Origin: Anisodus tanguticus
Taxonomy: Eukaryota > Streptophyta > Magnoliopsida > Solanales > Solanaceae
Direction: 5' to 3'
Assembly (NCBI GenBank): GCA_034509755.1
Contig: CM067559.1
Span: 17,218,501 to 17,282,500 of the forward strand
Length of the DNA: 64,000 bases
The position numbers were made by a program, and so were the translations under genes. The notes under the pieces were generated by a model. The model searched no databases. It was not told the origin of the DNA and saw nothing but the letters and a program-made list of their open reading frames with translations. Below are positions 34,334 through 46,595 of this stretch, one piece after another; position 1 is the first letter of the stretch, and each line of letters starts with the position of its first letter.

Positions 34334-34975
34334 CCTTATGCCTGAAGGCAAACTGCATGCCTTATGGTAGAGTTTGCATGTTTTAAGGTAGAGTTTAGAT
34401 TCACAAGGTAGAATTTACCTACAAACTCTACCTTATAAGGCATATTTTGCTATCTTAAGGTAGAGTTTGCATGTCTTAAGATAGAGTTTGCATTGCTTAA
34501 AGTAGAGTTTGCATGCCTTAAGGTAGAGTTTGTATTCGTAAGGTAGAGTTTGCCTGCAAACTAGAGTTTTCATGCCTTAAGGTAGCGTTTGCATGTCTTA
34601 AAGTAGAGTCTTGATTCGGAAGGTATAATTTACCTGCAAAATCTACCTTATAAGGCAGAGTTCGCCTTATGTCTTAAGGTAGAGTTTGCTACCTTAAGGT
34701 AGAGTTTGCATGCCTTAAGGCGGAGTTTGGATTTGGAAGTTAGAATTTGCCTACAAACTCTGCCTTATAAGGCAAAGTTTGCCTTATGCCTTAAGGTAGA
34801 GTTTGGATTTGCAAGGTAGAATTTGCCTGCAAACTCTACCTTATAAGACAGAGTTTGCCTTATCCCTGTAGACAAACTCTGCCTTTAAGGTAGAGTTTGC
34901 ATGTCTTAAGGTAGAGTTTGGATTAGCAATACAAAATTTGCATGCAAAGTCTACCTTATAACATTCTCTGAAAAA
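34334..34975. repeat. AGAGTTTGC / TTAAGGTAG repeat array
   Basis: About 640 bp of short modules: TTAAGGTAGAGTTTGCATGCC occurs many times, with inverted partners (CAAACTCTACCTTATAAGGC). A larger unit of roughly 110-140 bp, starting GGATTTGCAAGGTAGAATTTG and running through CCTGCAAACTCTACC to GAGTTTGCCTTATGCC, recurs about four times. The array starts right at the end of the 32-34.3 kb LTR, so the LTR element inserted in or next to it. Related modules occur at 1834-2022. Confidence 0.85.
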
Positions 34976-35226
34976 TGGATCCAAATACACGAAACAACGT
35001 GCCCCAGCATAACAATATCACGTGAGAACTATATAACAAAATGAATTAATTAATACCAATAATTTAAAAAAGCTCAGTACAATGAATTGATTAATTTAAT
35101 TAAATAAAAAACAAAGACAAGCACATGACTCCTTGACCTTTAGCAATCACACATCAATCTCAGATTCACCATTAAGTTTATCCAATTATCAAATCCATCA
35201 ATTGTCCCATTATCAAATACATGGTA
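34976..35226. other. Short AT-rich spacer
   Basis: No feature recognised between the repeat array and the hAT-type element. Confidence 0.4.
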
Positions 35227-35234
35227 ACTTATGC

Positions 35235-36396
35235 TAGGGGTGAGCGGGTCCGGGTACCCTAATATTTTTGAACTACTCGGACCCTACCCGATAAAAGATC
35301 GGTTCCTAAATTTACTATCCGGAACCTACCCGTAGCAATCATTACCCGAAACCTACCCGGACCCGCAGGGTCCGGATAGGTTCTCGGGTACCCTGTAAAT
35401 AAAAAAACACAGATTAAGCAATAATTTTTTAGCCTATGAGAATCAAAAAGAGTTCTAAAATAATTTCATCCAGTAGTTTTTTAGCCTGCAATCGGAGTTT
35501 TTAGTACCCTTATAAGAAGTTTTAGAAAACTTATTCATTGTAGAAAAGCTAATTCTGTAACCAAAATCTAAAATTGCAAGCCAAATTTGACACTCAATTA
35601 ATTGAACGTGTTGATTTCAAAATAAATTTGGAAATATCTGAATTAAACTTATTTTCGTGTTCATAAGCTCTTCGATACAAAAGAAAAGCTTTATTATACT
35701 AGTAAATCCCTAAATTTCATCTTCACAGCTACAAAAATATACACAAATTTTAAAAATAGATTTACATTTCAAATCAAAAAGTAATACAAATTGAGGATAA
35801 GTATCGCCTGAAATAGAACATAAGCATATGATATTAAAAAGAAATTGAAGAGTTAGATATGAACCCATATGCATTTTAGGAACGACGTGAACACAACCAA
35901 GGGAGAGAAATAGGCAAAGGTGAAGCTTCAACGACGACAACGATGAAAGTACCTAAGAGAAAGCTTCAACAACGATGACGATGAAGCTCGGTGGTGTAGC
36001 TAAAATGCCATTTTATTGAGAGAGTTTTGGGTGTTTTCTCTTAGGGCACAAAGAACATTCTAGAATAAAGGGGTGAAAAAGCTGAAATATCTGCGTCTTG
36101 GGGTGGGGAAAATCAATGTGCAGGCGTGCAACAAACAATTTTGGAGAAAGTTAAAAGTGGTCCAAATGTTTATCAAAAAAGTAAAAATATTTAATATTTT
36201 ATAGGTTCCGGGTATCGGTTCTGGGTCCGGGTACCCTGTCTCTATTTGCCAAAACCGGAACCGGACCCTACATTGATCGGTTCCTAATTTTACTACATGG
36301 ACCCTACCCGTTATTATAATATATCTACCCGGAACCTATCCGTTAGTGTCGGTTTCGGTCGGGTATCTGGGTACCCTGTACCCGTGCTCACCCCTA
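35235..36396. mobile_element. hAT-type non-autonomous element (1162 bp) with perfect 8-bp TSD
   Basis: Ends are TAGGGGTGAGCGGGT and its inverted partner TAGGGGTGAGCACGGGT. Perfect 8-bp duplications ACTTATGC flank it (35227-35234, 36397-36404). Both ends carry long subterminal arrays of GGGTACC, ACCCGGAACC and GATCGGTTCC in opposite orientations, about 160-200 bp each. The interior has no transposase; the frames of 60-76 codons are not convincing. Confidence 0.9.
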
Positions 36397-36434
36397 ACTT
36401 ATGCCACTGTCGTAAGGTGAAGTGAAATGAAACT

Positions 36435-37265
36435 TGTTACACCCTAACCATAGGGGGTGGCCGGCACCCGACGCCTTAAGGCTCGAGCATACTGATCCTA
36501 ATACCTGAGTGACATACAATAAATCATGGGATAACGAGGCCTGTAACACATACTCAACTAGATAAAGATATAGCCACTTGCACTCATAAAAGGCCCAAAT
36601 CATACATATCTATAACAAGACCAACATACGTATAATAAATTTATTGAAGAGGCCGACAAGGTCACACACGACTACCACATATAACACACTGTCTACAAGT
36701 CTCTAAAGAGTATACTAACAACAACTGATCGGGATAGGGCCCCGCCATACCCAACTACATATATATATCAGCTTACTATACCACTCCGGAAAAATAGAGC
36801 GTTCGACCTCTAGGTGAGTCGAGTTATACTATGAGGAAATCTTCTGCATCTCTATATGCACATATTCATCATACTTATCATCTTACTATACCACTTCGGA
36901 AGAATAGAGTGTTCGACCTCTAGGTGAGTCGAGTCTATTGTGAGGAAATCTTCTGCATCTCTATATGTACCTGCGGGCATGAACGCAGTGTCCCTAGAAA
37001 GGGACATCAGTACGAAAGATGTACTGAATATGTAAGGTGGATAACCAATATAGATAGAAGACATATCATAAGAGATAAGGGTACAAAAATCAACTTGAAA
37101 CTCATAACAAGCCTCTGAGGGCCTACCTGACATAATCATGAAAATGTATGCATGTTTGTAAAAATTAAGTTGCTTGGTGGGGCCAAATAATGTAATATCC
37201 AACCTCTATGTGGGGAAAATAATATCATAATACATATATATTTTACTCGACCTGGATGAGGACTC

Positions 37266-37307
<42 letters not shown>

Positions 37308-38726
37308 TGCAATGCAAGACATACTCTGAGAGGACTTATGAAAGTAATCGGAGTGACTCAAGGTCATTATCCTCTGATTATCGTTATGTAATGTTGTCTG
37401 TATCACTAACTGAGAGTCATCAATGATCATAAGAAAATATAGGGTTCAAGGGACTATCAAGTCAGGGAGATGCTTCTGAAATATAACAACATGAGTCATA
37501 AGTTGTAACAATATGATACAAAAGTAATCACAAGCTTCAAATTTAAGAGTAGAGTTCCTTTTGAAGGGACGTCATTATGGATATACTTATTCATCGATCA
37601 TGCCAAAAAAAAAGAGTGTGCCTTGACATCCCTTGTCCTTGACGCTACAATCGTCCTACAAGTCCTCACACTTTATACGTGTGATTATCTATATCACATA
37701 AAAATCGGTATCAATATTGAATCCAAATTCCATAGAAAGATTCATGTAAGTATCTTATCGACAACTTCGAACACCTCAGATTCTTAAATTCTTTTACAAG
37801 GGATACTCATCTAATTCAATCTCATGGTTTCGTCAAAAATTCCATTTCCATAGAAGCTCATTTAGGTGTTCTTCGACAATTTTAGTATATATAATGCCTT
37901 AGGCTTTTCTATACGAAAAGTCTTATATGATTCAACCTCACAATCCTTCAAATCGTACTTTCCATAATCCATATAATACACAATTAATTACATCACATAA
38001 TTGAACTCACACTTAGCATAAAACAACCCAATAATTCATATTACGAAGATTTCACAGCTTTGTGAAGTTTTGATTGTGAAAAATATTTTCACAACTTATT
38101 CCAAACCAATAATTACTTGTAAACATAGGTAGAGTAAGATCAAACTTACCTTGATACACCATAATATTCCTCAAAACAAGAGGCCAGCTTGCCTCCAAGA
38201 TTTTCCAAAACCCACTCTTCACGGAGGTGACAATTCTTAGTATAATCACGGGGTTATTCACGCAATTCTTGCAGATGTTATCTTTGATTTTAACTTGGGA
38301 TGTTGGGGTATGTTAGAGAGGGTTTATAGAGAGTATTAGAGCTTGAGGTTTGAGGGAAAATGAATTTTAAATTGAGAATTCCTAATATAAATCCGTAACA
38401 GACCTGCACCGCTGTAAAAAAAATGATCCCTTTGAGGGACTATCAAACTTTTGACGGTCCGTCAATCTCCCCGTCAAACGGCTAGAAGATTGACGGCTCA
38501 GGATAAGTAATTTGATGGTCTGTCAAACATTTGATGGTCCGTCAAGTTTCCCAGTTTCCTGTTTTTGTTGAAACGTATTTCCTTCAATCCGTTTAACTCC
38601 TAAAAACTCTGGCACCTCCATAAACACGCTTTAAACCTTCATTACCCTTTCATAAGGTAGTACCTCTTCTCGGGACTTTGGTATTTATTGACGACATGGC
38701 AGAACGTGAAGCTATAGGGCGTAACA
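36435..38726 (-). repeat. 3' LTR of the gypsy-like element
   Basis: 2292 bp; + strand reads TGTTACACCCTAACC...AGGGCGTAACA. Contains a (TA)n tract at 37270-37305 and a conserved CATCAGTACGAAAGATGTAC block. Confidence 0.85.
37270..37305. repeat. (TA)n microsatellite in the 3' LTR
   Basis: About 18 TA units. The matching place in the 5' LTR has ordinary sequence, and that is close to where the solo LTR inserted. Confidence 0.95.
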
Positions 38727-38745
38727 TCTTTGCCCCCTTAGGAAC
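38727..38745 (-). other. Polypurine tract of the gypsy-like element
   Basis: The minus strand reads CCTAAGGGGGCAAAGA directly before the 3' LTR. Confidence 0.7.
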
Positions 38746-41700
38746 ATTCATCCGCGAATGTTGAAAATATTATAACTCTCAAGTTTTCCAGAAATTTTGG
38801 TAGAGTTTCTTATGTAAACAGGACTATTCAAAACTTGCCAAACAATCCAAACATATATCCAATGCCACACAGGGCAACATAGTATCAAGATAACATCAAT
38901 TAGCCTCACACGATCGCTTTTATTTATAAAAGATTAGAGAAATTTCAGTCATAACTTACCTTAATATCCTTTTGCTAACATTACACATGATACATTGGCT
39001 CCAAAAATATAGCTTACATAAGATTCATGGTCCATCTTCGATAAACTGAATAAAAATAGATGGTTTATACCGCACGAATACTAATAAGGAATATGAATCA
39101 CTTTAGTAGAGCGATTCTTAGTTTCCATGACCTTTCTTGATAGAGCTATTGTGGATCAAAGACTATCTCGTCCTATCGTTTGATCAGGTTACACTGACAC
39201 ACATTGCTGGATATTCTCAATTTTTCACATAGTTGTACTTCTTTTTTACACAATTTCCTAACGGATGTACCTTGTCTGGGTCATAGTATTATGTTCTTTG
39301 GGTTGTATCCTCATGTTCTATGTTGTAATGTTCATCTTATGATTGAGATTAGATATCCAATTTCATAGGCACGAATCATAAGATGATGATGAAATATTGT
39401 GGCATGATTATCACCAAAGTTGAGGACGTAAAAAATAGTAGAGTTATTCAAATGTACTTCTTCTCTGCTATTCTTCTCCATTTCTCTATAGTATCATTAT
39501 ATGACACATACGTTCTGAGCAGCTTACTAGTTTTAAAATTTCTGCAGTTGATAATTCTCCTTTCCACTTTTACTTAGAGCAGATTCTGAATAAGCGTCTC
39601 TGATTGGGACTATGTTTTGCTTGATGGTTACTGTCTTTTTCAACTAGGTTTGGTATTATGACCTTGAATTCTCTTAAATAGAATCTTTTCCCTTATCAAG
39701 TTGAATCTTGCTTCCAACACTAAATCTCTTAATTCGTTTCCTCGTTAATCTAAGTATTCTCTCATAACTTGTTTCTTTAAATATGATATCGTCTTTTGGG
39801 TTCCTTCCCTTTTCGTGACTTGAGAAGAGTTTCACTCCTTTACTATGTACAGTTCTTTATTCATCAATTTGGTAATATCTCTCTTACTAGTCATCAATCT
39901 TTATTTCAAACTTCTTCCAAACTTTATACGTTCACCCTTGGCCTGGGTCCGGTAGTCCGGCCTGAAATTTTTATTGGTCATATTAGGATGGGACAATAGA
40001 AATTCTGAATACTCGACGATCGTACAATGACTTGAGATAGTTTTCAAAATAGCCATTCGATCAAACTTTAATTGTATAGCCAGACTTAATCATTACCATG
40101 CAAACTGATGAGTCATTTTGGCATTAATATTCTGAACCAGAATAGTTTTTAATGATAATGTAATAGTCCATAATGATCTTCGGATCACTCAATAATCCTT
40201 ATGTGATATTTCAATTTCAAGGCAAGTCTTCTTAAGTGCTATTAATTGATATTCTTAATCTTCGGATCTTAATAAGGCTTCCATTGTTACTTTCACTACG
40301 CGTCACCGTACCTTCCAATTAACTTTAGATGGAGTGATTATATTATCGCTCCTCATTCTTCCATTATGAGGAAGAATATCTTTAATTATAACTTTAAGAG
40401 AGGTATCATCCAACTTCTATTATGGCTGGCCACTTGTTACTTCTCTGAGGCTGATCCTTTTGGTAATTTCCTTAATGGCTCTCATTTTAATAGTACGCGA
40501 CTCTATGGTCCATTATCGCCTAGTTTCTTACATCAGGATTTCTTACTTTTTATAACGTTTGAAATTTGCCTACTTCCTTGGCGATATTGTGTACTCCCAC
40601 GATAGGTTCATCCTTCCTCAGTTGTACTCAATATTCTCTCGAGTATCCATTCTCGTTCTGCATCCTTACCTGGTTAATTTCTTTATCTTCCCCTTTCCAT
40701 AAAATACTGAAAGCAAGACATTCTTTCTCGTCCATCGTTATTTCTCCTTTTATCGACTTTATTTCTTGTGGGTCTACCATATTTACTGGCTCCGGACGTA
40801 TGATCTTTCATAAATGATATTTCTTTCATACTAAGAGTGTGTATTTTCCCCTTGTAACTTTAAAAATCCCTTATACTTCATATTCGACTGTTCATTCGTT
40901 GGTACTTCTTGTACACCTGTTTCTTCGAAGTAAATCTTCGACATCCTCTGGTTAATTTTTCAATATGGCTCCTGCTAGGGGTTGTCCTACCTCTTTTTTC
41001 ATTGAAGTATTTACTTTTTCAAGGTATTTCTCCTGCTTGCTCCCTTCGTGGTTATCGCACTTGAGTCTATATTGCTCCCTTTATTTCTTGGTTTCAGTAT
41101 CATTTGTAACTAATGTCCTTATCATTATGACCATTACATTATCTTTCTTGTAAGGTTCCTATTTTACTCGACCGTCCACATTTACTATCACTTGCTTGCT
41201 CATATCGTGTTCCTTTAGCTCTTTTCCTTACTGGTTACTTTAAATCACCTTTTCGTTGCTCCATTAGATACTCACATCGATTTTCACTCGTGCTTACTCC
41301 CACTCATATACCTTTAAACACATTATCGATATTTACAGCGAACTTAAGGCTTGCCATAATTAAATTCGAGTCATAGCGGGATTCATCATTGTCGCTAATT
41401 TTGGGCTTTGTCCCCTAAATTTGTATTAGAGTTCTTTTCTAATATGTCATCCGATCGCTCAACTTGGCGATTACCGACTTGAATTTCTTCAATGATCCCT
41501 CATCTTAGCGTACTTCCGACACCATCATCCACGGACATCGTAATTGCATTTTTAGCTCGGGAAGCGTGAATCACTGCTTCACTTATGCCTTTATCTTTTA
41601 TTGGTACTCTGGTTTCTTGGAGATCTCACTCCAATCCCTTTATCAATCTTCTTATCATTATTGGCTTTTCGTCGATCTGTCTGTGAGATATATTTCCGAC

Positions 41701-42290
41701 TTTGTTAAGTTGTCATAATGCTTTTACTTATGGTTACCAGATACCTATTTATCATTTTGTCACCACTTCTCTGTTAGTCATACTTTCATCGCAAAATATT
41801 TCCACTTAATGTCGAAAATCCTACCGTCTTTCCCGGTGAAGAAAGTATATTGCTTGCCTTTAATTAACAAAACTCATCCCATTCGATGGTTCTTTCTAAA
41901 TGGTTTACTCTTGTGGAGAGATTGGGATTACTTATTTGCGTGTAACTTTCCGCATCATTTTATTCCTTCAACTATTTTCTGAACAAAGCTTCTGGTAACT
42001 TATTACTGGAAATCCATTTTCCTTGTTACTCTTCTGGGTTTTCCTAACTTCTTTGGACTCGTAGATCCCCTTTTTCAAGTCACACGTTCTTTTAGTTTAT
42101 GTGTCCCAATACTGCTCGCGCTACAGAATTTAAGGGCGTTGGATACATATATTATATAGTCAATAAAGGGTTAGTTCCCAAATCACCTTGCTTAGAGCCT
42201 TGAACATAACTGTGATTTCACTTGCCATCTTTCATTCCTATCATTGATTTACTGTCTATATATGCCTTGTATGACATACTTTCTATATCA
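38746..42290 (-). mobile_element. Gypsy-like element interior without recognisable pol
   Basis: About 3.5 kb of AT-rich interior. The best frames are under 85 codons. I looked for protease (D-S/T-G), RT (DD), RNase H and integrase (HHCC, DDE, chromodomain) patterns and saw none I could defend, on either strand. It may be replaced or strongly decayed sequence. Confidence 0.5.
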
Positions 42291-43345
42291 AAAATAACTG
42301 ACCGAGACTTTCATTTCCAGTCTCCTATTATTTTTTATTGAATTTGAGATTTCTAAAAGAAAAAATAGTAGATTATCTCTTTTTCTAACAGATAGATCAT
42401 AAGTATAAGCACAACTATTCTTAATAAATTTATCAATATAACTGATTGATTGCATGATTCTAAGTAGCATCGGAAATGGATATTCTCCCTGACTCAACCT
42501 CAGCCATCTATACACTCTATGGATCTTGCTCCCACACCAATAACATCCCTCAAGATCACCGGCCATGGCCTGTAATGCACATGTCCACACTGATGGCACA
42601 TCGACTAAAATCTCTCGGGACATTCTCTGGCCCTATGGCCCAAAGCTCCACATCCAGAACATAGCTCGATATCGGATAAACATGCTCCATTGTGTCTCAT
42701 TCCACATTGCTGACAGCGTGGTCTACTACTTCCAACACCTTATTGGGCTTGTCTGATTTCTATCAATGAGTTTCGATCTGACGCTTCTCTCAACACTAAT
42801 TCTTAAGCATTTGTGTCCATCCCAAACCTTCCGGTCGGTTTACTGGTTACTTCTTCCTCGCTTCTACTTGTCAAGGGTGAACCTTGGTTAATTGACTTCC
42901 ATGATATTAGGCTTCTCAATCTATCTAGAGGTCTATCATGTGGGGGCATCTAAACATGACCCTATTCTGGGAAGATAACTGAGGGGTGTTGTTGCATACA
43001 CATGACCACTCACACCCAACCCAAATGGAAATGACCATTGCGCTGATGGTCTCTGTATTGTATGAGACTTCCTATAATCTGGAATTACCACTGGAATCGA
43101 TGGCACTCAGAAGGGTGATTTCTTTGGGGCCTCAGATGGGTCCTCCTCCGTAGAAGGATCCTCATACGGATCTTCCTCTATAGATAGATCTTCGTCTATG
43201 GATGAATCTTCTTCTATTGAATAACTCATATTTACTTCTAGTGATCTTATATTCCTTGGATTCATGTTAATGAGTGGTTATCAGCTAGTACGCTCTCCCG
43301 CATTTCTGACCTAATTCATGCTATCAGTACTTCCCTTGGATCTCG
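42290..43345 (-). pseudogene. gag of the gypsy-like element, decayed
   Basis: Minus-strand reading shows an acidic stretch (SIEEDSSIDEDLSIEEDPYE, near 43150-43230) and further along two zinc knuckles. One is C-x2-C-x3-H-x3-C (CQQCGMRHNGAC) and the second a canonical C-x2-C-x4-H-x4-C (CSGCGALGHRAREC, about 42621-42663). A stop codon follows soon after. A third knuckle (CYWCGSKIHRVYRW) has lost its last Cys. Several stops and shifts make it non-functional. Zinc knuckles show this is a nucleocapsid-type RNA-binding gag. Confidence 0.7.
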
Positions 43346-43537
43346 GCATTACTGGAAAGGAAGATCAAGATGAAAATATAAAGCTTCAGTGACTACGACT
43401 CCACTTCTAACGCACAATCTAGATTTTCAAGAAAGGTAACATCCTAAATGTCATGTAGCCTCCTATTTATAAGCGTGGTGCACAAAACAACCATAAGCAA
43501 GACTCTACTAGACACGACTTGTAGACACTCCTAAGAC

Positions 43538-43556
43538 TGACATGCTCTGATACTAC
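43538..43556 (-). other. Primer binding site of the gypsy-like element
   Basis: The minus strand reads AGTAGTATCAGAGCATGTC just inside the 5' LTR; GTATCAGAGCAT matches the initiator tRNA-Met type site. Confidence 0.7.
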
Positions 43557-44374
43557 TTTGTCACACCCCAACCTTGGGGGATGTGGCCAGCACTCGACAC
43601 CCTAAGGCCCGAGCATACCGATCCTGATACTTGAGATACATACAACAAATCATGGGCCAACGAGGCCTCTAACACATACTCAACTGAATAAAGATATAGC
43701 CACCTGCACTCAAAAAATGTCCAAACCATACATATCTATAATAAGGCCGACATAAGCATAATAAATCTACCGAAGAGGCCGACAAGGCCACACAGGAATA
43801 CCACACATAACACACTATCTACAAGCATCTAAAGAGTATACTAACAATAACTGGTCGGGACAAGGCTCGTCATACCCAACTATATACATATGCATATACA
43901 TCATACCTATCAGATTACTATACCACTCCGAAAGAATGGAGCATGATGACCTCCAGATGAGTCAAGTTTTACTGTGAGAAAATCATCTACATTTCTATAT
44001 GTACCTGCGGGCATGAACGCAGTATCCTCGGAAAGGGTCATCAGTACGAAAGATGTAAAGGGGATAACTAGTATAAACAAAAGACATATCATAAGAGATA
44101 AAGGTACATAAGTCAACCTGAAACTCATAACAAGCTTCTGAGAGCCTACTTGACACAATCATGAAAATGTATGCATGTTTGTAAAAATCAAGCCGCTCAG
44201 TGGGGCCAAATAATGTAATATTCAGCCTCTCTATGGGGCAAATCATATCAGAATACATATATATCGTACCCATCCTCGATGAGGACTCGGTCATACCCTA
44301 CCAAGATGTGGGACTCGGTAATATCAAAACCAACTATAACTGGGTGCACATTTATGTGTGGTACCCAACCGACT

Positions 44375-46595
44375 TGTAACATCCCGTATTTTGGGTTACG
44401 GTTTAAATCGCTGAGCGTTTATAAAATTGCTAGGAATGGGTAAATAGGTCCGAGCGTTGGAAAATTTATGTTTTATTTACGTATGCTAATACAGAGGTTA
44501 GTAAATAAAAGGATTAGACCCCAAAATAATTTTGGACGTAACATGTGTAACGACGGAAGCCGAAAATAAATTTGGTACGTGCATTAAAAGGTTATGGACT
44601 AGTGTCATATGACAAATTATGACATTGAGTATATGAAAGTCTTATAGGTTATCAAGGTTTAAGTGAATGGAGGTAAAAAAATTAACTATGCGGCAATTGG
44701 CTAATTAAAGAGAGTAAGTAAGAGACAAAGAAAGAGATAAAGTTAATTAGCATCGGATGAGTCCTCCTATAGAATTTCCACGTGGACAAAGGAGGATGGA
44801 GTTGTAGTGATGATGCTTTAAAGTGTGTAGGTGGCATATAAGTAGTAATCCACTAATTATTGTAATTTAAAGACTTGGTCCACTAAATGATAAAATACAT
44901 GGCTTCATTTGTGTTAGAGAATTTAGGAATACTATATAGTGAAGTTTTTTTTAAAAAAAGGATATTCACTTCATCCTTGGCAGCAATGTTGTTTCATTTT
45001 CATTTTGGGAATTATATATTTTATTTAAACGCAAGAAAATCATTCCCGCAATTCTTTCACGATGGAGTTCAATTTTTCACTTTGGAAATCAAACTCTTTT
45101 ACTTTGGGAGTTCATTTGAAAGAGACAAATATGTGCCCAGCAACTCCTTTTTACTTTGTGTAATTCAATTGAAGGAGCTATTCATGTCTTGTAGTCCTTT
45201 TTTTTGTAAACTCTCGGCCAATGTCTTATTTTGTGAGATATTAAAAGATTTCAACAAGAATCGCAAGAACTCTAGATTGCAAGAACTCTAGAGTGAAAGT
45301 TTAAGGTTTTTCTCCACTTATTGAGATTAACGTGTATAGAAAGCAGGTTTCAGACATTGTTATTAGAGGTTCGACACTAAAGGTATGTTAAGGCAAATTA
45401 TTTATTTCTTTTGGCATGTTCCATGTAACGAAACGTAATCGTGATATTGATCCATAATTTATTCTACTCCTAGTAGTTAAGAATATTCATGTTATTGATT
45501 CCTATGTTGAAAGCATGTCTAAATATATTTCTAAGTCCTTATTGAGGCATACGGAATGTGTGTTGATATTCACAGTGTTAGCCAAAGGTGCAAGGATCTT
45601 ATGTCACTCGGGGTATTTTATTATCATTCATGCATTTTCACTTGCATTGCATTCATATATTACCCTGGACCTATTGGTGCTATGCACACTACTATATGGT
45701 AAATATTATATATGTAGGGAATATGGGAAAAGAGGGAAAGCCGTTATATACGTACACCACCTGCAGCTGGTACAGACTATCACAAAAGAGCCCGAAAAGG
45801 CCAATATGATGTGATGATGTGATGTGATGTCTGCATGGCCTATTGGGACGGGTTGCACGATTCGCAACACTAACATATATTGGGACGGGTTGCACGATCC
45901 GCAACACTGACATATATATATATACCGCACTTGCATCATGCATATGTTAATTAACCATTACATGGTATGATGCCCACAGAGGCTGTCATGGTAAGGAAAA
46001 TGGCCCGATGAGGCCAATAAATATGGACACTGCATTGTGCATAACATGTAGGCAAGTGTATTAGGGCTCTCAGAGGCAGTTCCTGTTGGTCAGTTGTTTT
46101 TGTTCCAGTCATTGGTATATTCCTATTATGCTGTTATATATGCCTGACATAATCAATACATCAGTCGTACCGACGTCCCTTTTGTCGAGGGACACTGCGT
46201 TTTCATGCCCGCATGTTCGCATAGGTGAGGCGACGACCCACGTGAATATATTGCAGTGTTCAGCGGATTTGGAAGCACTCCTCTCTTTTCGGGGTGTCGG
46301 TATGATTTTGGTATGATACAGTTTTGCGTGTCTATTTGGGAATGGCGGAGCCTTGTCCCGACCTTTGATGTTGCTACTCTTAGAGGCTTGTAGACAGATG
46401 TCCTGTGAGTAGTAGACTTGTATGGCCTTGCCGGCCTTGGTATGTATACATATATAAGTTGGTTACCTGGTTGTTCATAATTTTCTTTCGGTTGAGTCCG
46501 TAATTAATTATGATTAGATGTTCATGGTAAGAATGGTGGTACTCGGCGGGTGGGATTCGGGTGCCCGTCGCGGCCCTACGGTTTGGGTGGTGACA
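44375..46595 (+). mobile_element. Solo LTR nested in the gypsy-like 5' LTR (2221 bp)
   Basis: Starts TGTAACATCCCGTATTTTGG and ends GGGTGGTGACA. Host sequence continues across it (...ACCCAACCGACT then ATTGCGTGGC...). The target duplication is decayed (GACT / AACT). No interior survives. A 37-bp tandem duplication lies at 45842-45915. A reversed, shortened copy of this family is at 60776-61644. The 134-codon frame at 44887-45291 is in the LTR and shows no domain. Confidence 0.8.
45842..45915. repeat. Tandem duplication, 37 bp x 2
   Basis: Two units start ATTGGGACGGGTTGCACGAT and differ at two or three bases. Confidence 0.9.

Noticed and set aside
34334..34975. CRISPR-like look of the AGAGTTTGC array
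   Set aside because: Modules are irregular, occur in both orientations, have no unique spacers and sit in a plant nuclear genome.
38727..42290. Attempt to find RT or integrase in the gypsy-like interior
   Set aside because: No DD, D-S/T-G, HHCC or chromodomain pattern survived reading on both strands; a profile search would be needed to exclude very diverged remnants.
44887..45291. 134-codon ORF in the nested solo LTR
   Set aside because: It is Phe- and Leu-rich chance coding inside an LTR, with no domain; its reversed relative at 60.8-61.6 kb does not show a corresponding gene.
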